NCBI GenBank assembly: GCA_955652245.1
Contig: CATPAV010000041.1
Location: forward strand, 1 to 16,638
From: an uncultured Candidatus Udaeobacter sp.
GTDB lineage: Bacteria; Verrucomicrobiota; Verrucomicrobiia; Chthoniobacterales; UBA10450
Length of the DNA: 16,638 nucleotides
Direction: 5' to 3'
Positions 13,329 to 16,638 of the stretch are shown in pieces. Within the stretch, counting starts at the first letter, position 1, and the number at the start of each line of letters is the position of its first letter. Made by a program: the position numbers and the translations under genes. The notes under the pieces were generated by a model that saw nothing but the letters and a program-made list of their open reading frames with translations, did no database searches and was not told the origin of the DNA.

Positions 13329-15031
13329 TAGTCAATCGGCTCGGTTTTTCGCAGTGCCTGAATCTGCATATCCAGCCGCGTTTCGCCTTCGTATTCATTC
13401 GCTCGAATGCGGAATGCAATATCCCACGGCGTTGGCGGAAGCAGCGCGTTTGCTGCATCGAAATAAACCGCCCGTTGATGGTAATTGCGCTGGCGCAGAC
13501 GTAGAATGAGATGTTTGTCATTCACCAAACGCGGTATCGCAACCGACTCGACTTCGCGCGCGAAAAAAACCGGGTGCGGATTTCCGTTGCCAAAGGGTTG
13601 CAGCATCTCGTGCCAGTGGAGGAAATCGAAGCTGAGATCGGAAAAGGCGAGCTCATGATCCAGGTGCAAACAGGGCTGCAAACATTCGTCCGACAGCAGC
13701 TCGCGCGCGACCCGGCGAAACTCCGCCGCGAACTCATCAATTCTCTCTTCACGGATCGTTAGGCCGGCCGCCATTTCGTGCCCGCCGAACTTCTCGAGCA
13801 ATTGGGCGCAGTGATTCAACGCTTCAACCAAATTGAGCCCTTCGATGCTGCGGCCGCTTCCTTTTCCAATACCGTTTGCCTCCACCCCGATCACAATTGA
13901 CGGCCGATGATATTTGCGGGAAATTCGCGAAGCGACAATTCCCAGGACGCCCGGATGCCAGCCGCGTGCGAATACGACGATCGCCGCGTCGCGCATCGGG
14001 TTGTAATCACGAGCGATTTGCTTCTCCGCCGCAAGGAAGACTTCCTTTTCCACACTCTGGCGCTCGCGGTTTTGTTTATCGAGAAATTCTGCCAGTGCAG
14101 CCGCTTCGCCCTCATCTTTCGTAAGAAGAAGTCGCAACGATTTTTCCGCCGTGCTTAATCGCCCCGCCGCGTTCAGCCTGGGTCCGAGTCGAAATCCAAT
14201 ATCTTCAGTCAAAATTGGCAGCGTAACTCCGCTGATCTCAAGCAATTTTTTTAGGCAGGGCCTTGTCGATCTTGCAATTTCAATCGCTCCGCGTTGCACG
14301 AAAAGCCTATTTTCGCCTCGAAGAGGAACGATGTCGGCCACCGTGCCCAGCGCGACCAGATCAAGTCTGGCCTTGAGATCAAATCCATGCAGCGGTCGAG
14401 TCTTGAGCAAGGCGTGGCAAAGTTTGAAGACGATTCCGACGCTGCAAAGATAATGAAATGGTGAGCTCGGATCGATTTTTGGATTCACGATTGCGATGCA
14501 ATCAGGCAGCGCCGATTTCGGTACATGATGATCCAGCACGATCACGTCCACGCTTAGTTGACTGATTTGAGCAATCTCAGTAACCGACGAAGTGCCGCAA
14601 TCGACCGCAACTAAGAGTTGCGGCCGATGTTGCTCCAGACACCGCTCGACGGTTTCCCGGCTCAAGCCGTAGCCCTCCTCCATCCGCAGGGGCAAAAACA
14701 ATTCCGGCGCAGAGCCATACGCGCGCAACATCTCGGCCAGCAGCGCGATCGATGTCACTCCGTCCACATCGTAATCCCCGAAGACCACAATCCGCTCACG
14801 TCGATCGAGCGCGCGGAAAATTCGCTCGATGGCCGCTTGCATATTTGGAAGCAAAAAAGGATCACTCAACGAACTCAGACGCGGTCGCAAAAATGTTTCG
14901 ACTTCGTCACTGGTCGCGAAACCTTTGCGCATCAGAAGTCGCGCAATACAGTCCGAGTCGCAGATTTCGCCCCACGAAATTGGTCCGGTCTCAAGCTTTT
15001 CAGCCGGCGCGATGATCCATCGGCTTTGCAT
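13328..15031 (-). CDS. recJ: Single-stranded-DNA-specific exonuclease RecJ
   Basis: 5'-3' ssDNA exonuclease of the DHH phosphoesterase superfamily, used in RecF-pathway recombination and mismatch and base-excision repair. The 567-aa product carries motif I FGDYDVDG (Asp86, Asp88, Asp90), motif II VAVDCGTS (Asp144), motif III LDHH (Asp167, His168, His169) and a later LVALGTVADIVPL with its Asp. The DHHA1 domain follows with GSGRSIEGLNLVEAL and the FGGHEMAAGLTI signature, then the C-terminal OB fold (LQPFGNGNPHPVF). Length is close to E. coli RecJ (577). Start at ATG 15031; upstream, TAGG about eight bases away is a weak Shine-Dalgarno. First gene of recJ-recG-htrA. Confidence 0.95.
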   Translation of the reverse strand: MQSRWIIAPAEKLETGPISWGEICDSDCIARLLMRKGFATSDEVETFLRPRLSSLSDPFLLPNMQAAIERIFRALDRRERIVVFGDYDVDGVTSIALLAEMLRAYGSAPELFLPLRMEEGYGLSRETVERCLEQHRPQLLVAVDCGTSSVTEIAQISQLSVDVIVLDHHVPKSALPDCIAIVNPKIDPSSPFHYLCSVGIVFKLCHALLKTRPLHGFDLKARLDLVALGTVADIVPLRGENRLFVQRGAIEIARSTRPCLKKLLEISGVTLPILTEDIGFRLGPRLNAAGRLSTAEKSLRLLLTKDEGEAAALAEFLDKQNRERQSVEKEVFLAAEKQIARDYNPMRDAAIVVFARGWHPGVLGIVASRISRKYHRPSIVIGVEANGIGKGSGRSIEGLNLVEALNHCAQLLEKFGGHEMAAGLTIREERIDEFAAEFRRVARELLSDECLQPCLHLDHELAFSDLSFDFLHWHEMLQPFGNGNPHPVFFAREVESVAIPRLVNDKHLILRLRQRNYHQRAVYFDAANALLPPTPWDIAFRIRANEYEGETRLDMQIQALRKTEPID

Positions 15032-15036
15032 CGATT

Positions 15037-15064
15037 AGCCTATTTGCGGAGGACTTCCTGACAA
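15037..15064 (-). promoter_or_regulatory. Candidate recJ operon promoter
   Basis: On the minus strand TTGTCA (15059-15064; 5 of 6) is followed after 16 bases by TAGGCT (15037-15042; 3 of 6 at the key T, A and final T). The predicted start falls at about ATG 15031, again suggesting a leaderless message. An alternative -10, GCTAAT, lies at a 19-base spacing. Confidence 0.25.
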
Positions 15065-15125
15065 GACGCGGAGATTCGATCCCGTTCGGTGCGCACACGC
15101 TTTGGCTCGACAAAATCGGCGCACT

Positions 15126-15635
15126 ATGAAAAAAGAAGGCATGATCAAAATTAGATTCGTGTTATCGATTGGCGCCATCGCAGCAATCACTGCTGGCTGC
15201 GCAAACAATCCCCTCGGCGGGTCAACCACTCAACCTGCGGCCGCAAGGGACTATCAAGAATTATCGGGAACCTGGCAGTTAACTCGCGGACTGGTGAATG
15301 GGCGACCCGTGCCGGCGAGCCAGCTCCGGAAAACCATCCTGATCACCGATGGCAATACGTTTCGTTTCCCTAAGGCCAGCAGCGTCGGTACCCATCCAGC
15401 CGGCACCTTCACACTCAATCCTAATGCAAGTCCTAAACAGGTGGACTCAGTCGGGCCGGGCGGGCCGCGCGCAGGCCAAGTGACGCGAGGGATATACGAG
15501 ATATTGGGTGCGAACCAATATCGTGCTTGCTGGAGTCCGCCTGGTGCCCCGCGGCCAACAGCGTTCGAGTCTCCTCCGGGGAGCCACCGGATTCTTCAGT
15601 ACTGGAAGAAGATCGGTCCGGTGCCTTCCCATTGA
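15126..15635 (+). CDS. TIGR03067-family (planctomycete-type, lipocalin-like) lipoprotein
   Basis: Function unknown. From ATG 15126 the product is 169 aa; ATG 15141 is also possible and would shorten the N-terminus by five. Residues 1-25 are a lipoprotein signal peptide: basic start, hydrophobic FVLSIGAIAAI and lipobox TAGC with Cys25 as the lipidated residue. The mature part reads as the TIGR03067 domain: LSGTWQLTRGLVNGRPVP, a beta-strand series with GNTFRF, GTFTLNPNASPKQVDSVGPGG, then GIYEILGANQYRACWSPPG and a closing RILQYWKK. These are the family's landmarks, and the fold is thought to be a small lipocalin-like barrel. The ending is intact. It diverges from recJ with 94 bases between the starts. 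No Shine-Dalgarno sequence precedes ATG 15126. Confidence 0.72.
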   Translation: MKKEGMIKIRFVLSIGAIAAITAGCANNPLGGSTTQPAAARDYQELSGTWQLTRGLVNGRPVPASQLRKTILITDGNTFRFPKASSVGTHPAGTFTLNPNASPKQVDSVGPGGPRAGQVTRGIYEILGANQYRACWSPPGAPRPTAFESPPGSHRILQYWKKIGPVPSH

Positions 15636-15762
15636 GCACCAGCGCGGTGAGTCAGGCTTGTCTTAGCAAAACTGTTAAGCAACTCGCAAAAGCGCTAGGA
15701 GTTGGAGTCCGGGCGGGGATCATTGTCGTAATTGCATTCTGTCACCTCACGAGAACCGAGCT

Positions 15763-16269
15763 TTGAAAGTAAGACGCATACGCTGGGTAGTAATCATTTG
15801 TGTCTTTTTACTGCTGGCTTATGCAGGTTCACCCTATTTTTCATTCTGGCGCTTCACGGGGGCGCTCCGGTCCGGTGATACCACAGCGCTCAATGCACGG
15901 GTTGATTTCCCCGCTGTTCGCCAATCGCTCAAGAAGCAATTGGTCGTGTGGTTTTCTGCTAGAGCGACCGGTCACAAACGATTCAATAAACTTGGGCTGA
16001 CGCTGATCGATGCCCTTGTCGACGCTTATGCTACTCCAGATGGTCTTGCGGCTCTCATTGCCAACCCAAGCGCCCTGAAGGGGCTGCAGCGTCCGGTGCA
16101 GATACCTACCGGAAAAGGTACTCACTGGTCAAAGGTGAGATATGCATTCTTCACGAGCCCACGAACCTTTGTGGTTGATCGGGAGGGAATCAAACTGCGA
16201 TTCCGTTTTACAGGGCTGCGCTGGCGGCTTAACGAGCTCGACCTCGGTTTGGTCGCGCCGAAGCGTTGA
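15763..16269 (+). CDS. DUF2939-family membrane-anchored protein
   Basis: Function unknown. The 168-aa product uses TTG at 15763; no ATG or GTG lies at the right place. After a short basic head (KVRRIRW) comes one transmembrane or signal-anchor helix, VVIICVFLLLAYAGSPYF (about residues 9-26). The segment FTGALRSGDTTALNARVDFPAVRQSLKKQL is the characteristic DUF2939 opening (ALxxxDxxALxxxVDFPxlRxSLkxQL). The rest, including GLRWRLNELDL at the end, faces the periplasm. The family is best known in Proteobacteria. Its start shares TTGA with the stop of a possible 39-codon ORF upstream. A perfect 6-bp inverted repeat overlaps its stop codon. Confidence 0.68.
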   Translation: MKVRRIRWVVIICVFLLLAYAGSPYFSFWRFTGALRSGDTTALNARVDFPAVRQSLKKQLVVWFSARATGHKRFNKLGLTLIDALVDAYATPDGLAALIANPSALKGLQRPVQIPTGKGTHWSKVRYAFFTSPRTFVVDREGIKLRFRFTGLRWRLNELDLGLVAPKR

Positions 16270-16280
16270 TTTCACAACGC
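16263..16280. terminator. Inverted repeat over the DUF2939 stop
   Basis: GCGTTG (16263-16268) and CAACGC (16275-16280) pair perfectly around a six-base loop. It lies between the convergent DUF2939 gene and the DUF72 remnant. No T tract follows on the plus strand, so its terminator role is uncertain. Confidence 0.3.
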
Positions 16281-16433
16281 ATCTGGACCGCGAAGAAGAC
16301 CATCTATGCAAAGGCCGAGCTGCGCCGCCAGCCGCTGCGCATCGAAAGGAGCGTAGACTTTGGCGTCGCTGTCGAAGTAAACGAACACCTCGAATCGTTT
16401 GGCAGCCCTTTTGGGCGAGCAATCAGTTTCGCG
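16272..16433 (-). pseudogene. Remnant of a DUF72 (YecE-like) protein C-terminus
   Basis: A minus-strand frame of 53 codons without a start codon encodes RFEVFVYFDSDAKVYAPFDAQ followed by RLAAQLGL and a stop at 16272-16274. This matches the C-terminal end of DUF72 proteins (VYVYFDNDAKVRAPFDAxRLAExLG), where it forms the last strand and helix of the barrel. The upstream part of such a protein, normally more than 200 residues, is missing: the frame hits a stop at 16434-16436, and the end of another gene lies at 16470. It is best read as a truncated remnant. The match is from memory and covers only about 30 residues. Confidence 0.4.
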
Positions 16434-16469
16434 TCACGCGGGAGGGATGCCGTGCCGCGGCGTCCTTAC

Positions 16470-16638
16470 CTACACGAGCTCGAAATTGACCTCGCGTTTT
16501 TGAATGAGGCCGTGCTTTTCGCATAACTTTTGGAAGATCCTCAGACCTTCTCTTTCCCTTTTCCCAAAGCTGAATCGAAGGTTCTCCCGGTAATAGCGGC
16601 AGCAAAAATCGTGATCGAAATCTTTCTCCTCGCCGATC
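16470..16638 (-). CDS. mqnA: 3' end of probable chorismate dehydratase MqnA (partial)
   Basis: The last 55 codons of a minus-strand gene that runs off the right edge; stop TAG at 16470-16472. The visible C-terminus contains CCRYYRENLRFSFGKRERE followed by GLRIFQKLCEKHGLI. The pattern YYxxNLxFxLGxREREGLxxFxxLxxxxGL resembles the C-terminal helices of MqnA, the chorismate dehydratase that opens the futalosine route to menaquinone. MqnA has a periplasmic-binding-protein-like fold, so another member of that fold is possible. No catalytic residue lies in the part seen, hence the moderate confidence. Confidence 0.45.
   Translation of the reverse strand, partial: IGEEKDFDHDFCCRYYRENLRFSFGKREREGLRIFQKLCEKHGLIQKREVNFELV

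Noticed and set aside
15073..15083. GATTCGATCCC resembling a tRNA T-arm
   Set aside because: No acceptor, anticodon or D-arm pairing can be formed around it, and its own stem does not close.
15527..15766. 79-codon plus-strand frame overlapping the TIGR03067 lipoprotein gene
   Set aside because: Two thirds of it is an out-of-frame shadow of the lipoprotein gene. Only its last 39 codons are considered, as a low-interest finding.
1..16638. CRISPR array, prophage or insertion sequence
   Set aside because: No regularly spaced direct repeats of 24-40 bases, and no integrase, transposase, capsid or Cas proteins were found among the frames.

Overview
The window looks like chromosomal DNA of a member of the Verrucomicrobiota, probably a soil type close to Chthoniobacterales ('Spartobacteria'). 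The reasons are a CADD-family protein otherwise best known from Chlamydiae, a lipoprotein of the planctomycete-type TIGR03067 family, a chlamydia-like PVC flavour throughout, weak or absent Shine-Dalgarno sequences, and several kinds of short intergenic repeat. This assignment is inference from protein families, not from a marker-gene comparison. No prophage, transposase, CRISPR array, rRNA or tRNA was seen.

Layout. Positions 1-110 carry the small SRP RNA on the minus strand. A tiny lipoprotein gene (plus, 205-384) and a stand-alone rpmI (L35, minus, 400-609) follow. A tight plus-strand block then runs ndh (type II NADH dehydrogenase), panE-like reductase, ybeY, clpS and a DUF2017 gene (746-4428). 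It meets, stop codon to stop codon, a minus-strand pair encoding an ECF sigma factor and a very short, membrane-free RskA-like anti-sigma protein (4425-5304). A 297-bp divergent spacer with two inverted repeats leads to treS-mak, a 1093-residue trehalose synthase/maltokinase fusion (5602-8883), and then to a CADD-family gene (8984-9655). A palindromic element separates this from the minus-strand operon recJ-recG-htrA (9751-15031), whose genes overlap by one base at each junction. Divergent from recJ are a TIGR03067 lipoprotein (15126-15635) and a DUF2939 membrane-anchored protein (15763-16269). The right edge holds a minus-strand remnant of a DUF72 gene and the last 55 codons of a probable mqnA.

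How the genes fit together. The ndh block mixes respiration (NDH-2), cofactor synthesis (ketopantoate reduction), rRNA maturation (YbeY) and N-end-rule proteolysis (ClpS). TreS-Mak converts trehalose through maltose to maltose 1-phosphate for the GlgE glucan pathway; the rest of that pathway is not in the window. CADD makes p-aminobenzoate for folate by consuming one of its own tyrosines; every residue known to matter in the Chlamydia enzyme is present here. RecJ and RecG serve recombinational repair, and HtrA handles envelope protein quality control. A partial mqnA suggests that menaquinone, the likely partner of NDH-2, is made by the futalosine route.

Most interesting points: the complete CADD active site outside Chlamydiae, the clpS-DUF2017 pairing usually seen in Actinobacteria, the truncated soluble anti-sigma factor, candidate leaderless promoters in front of several genes, and three different families of short intergenic repeats.
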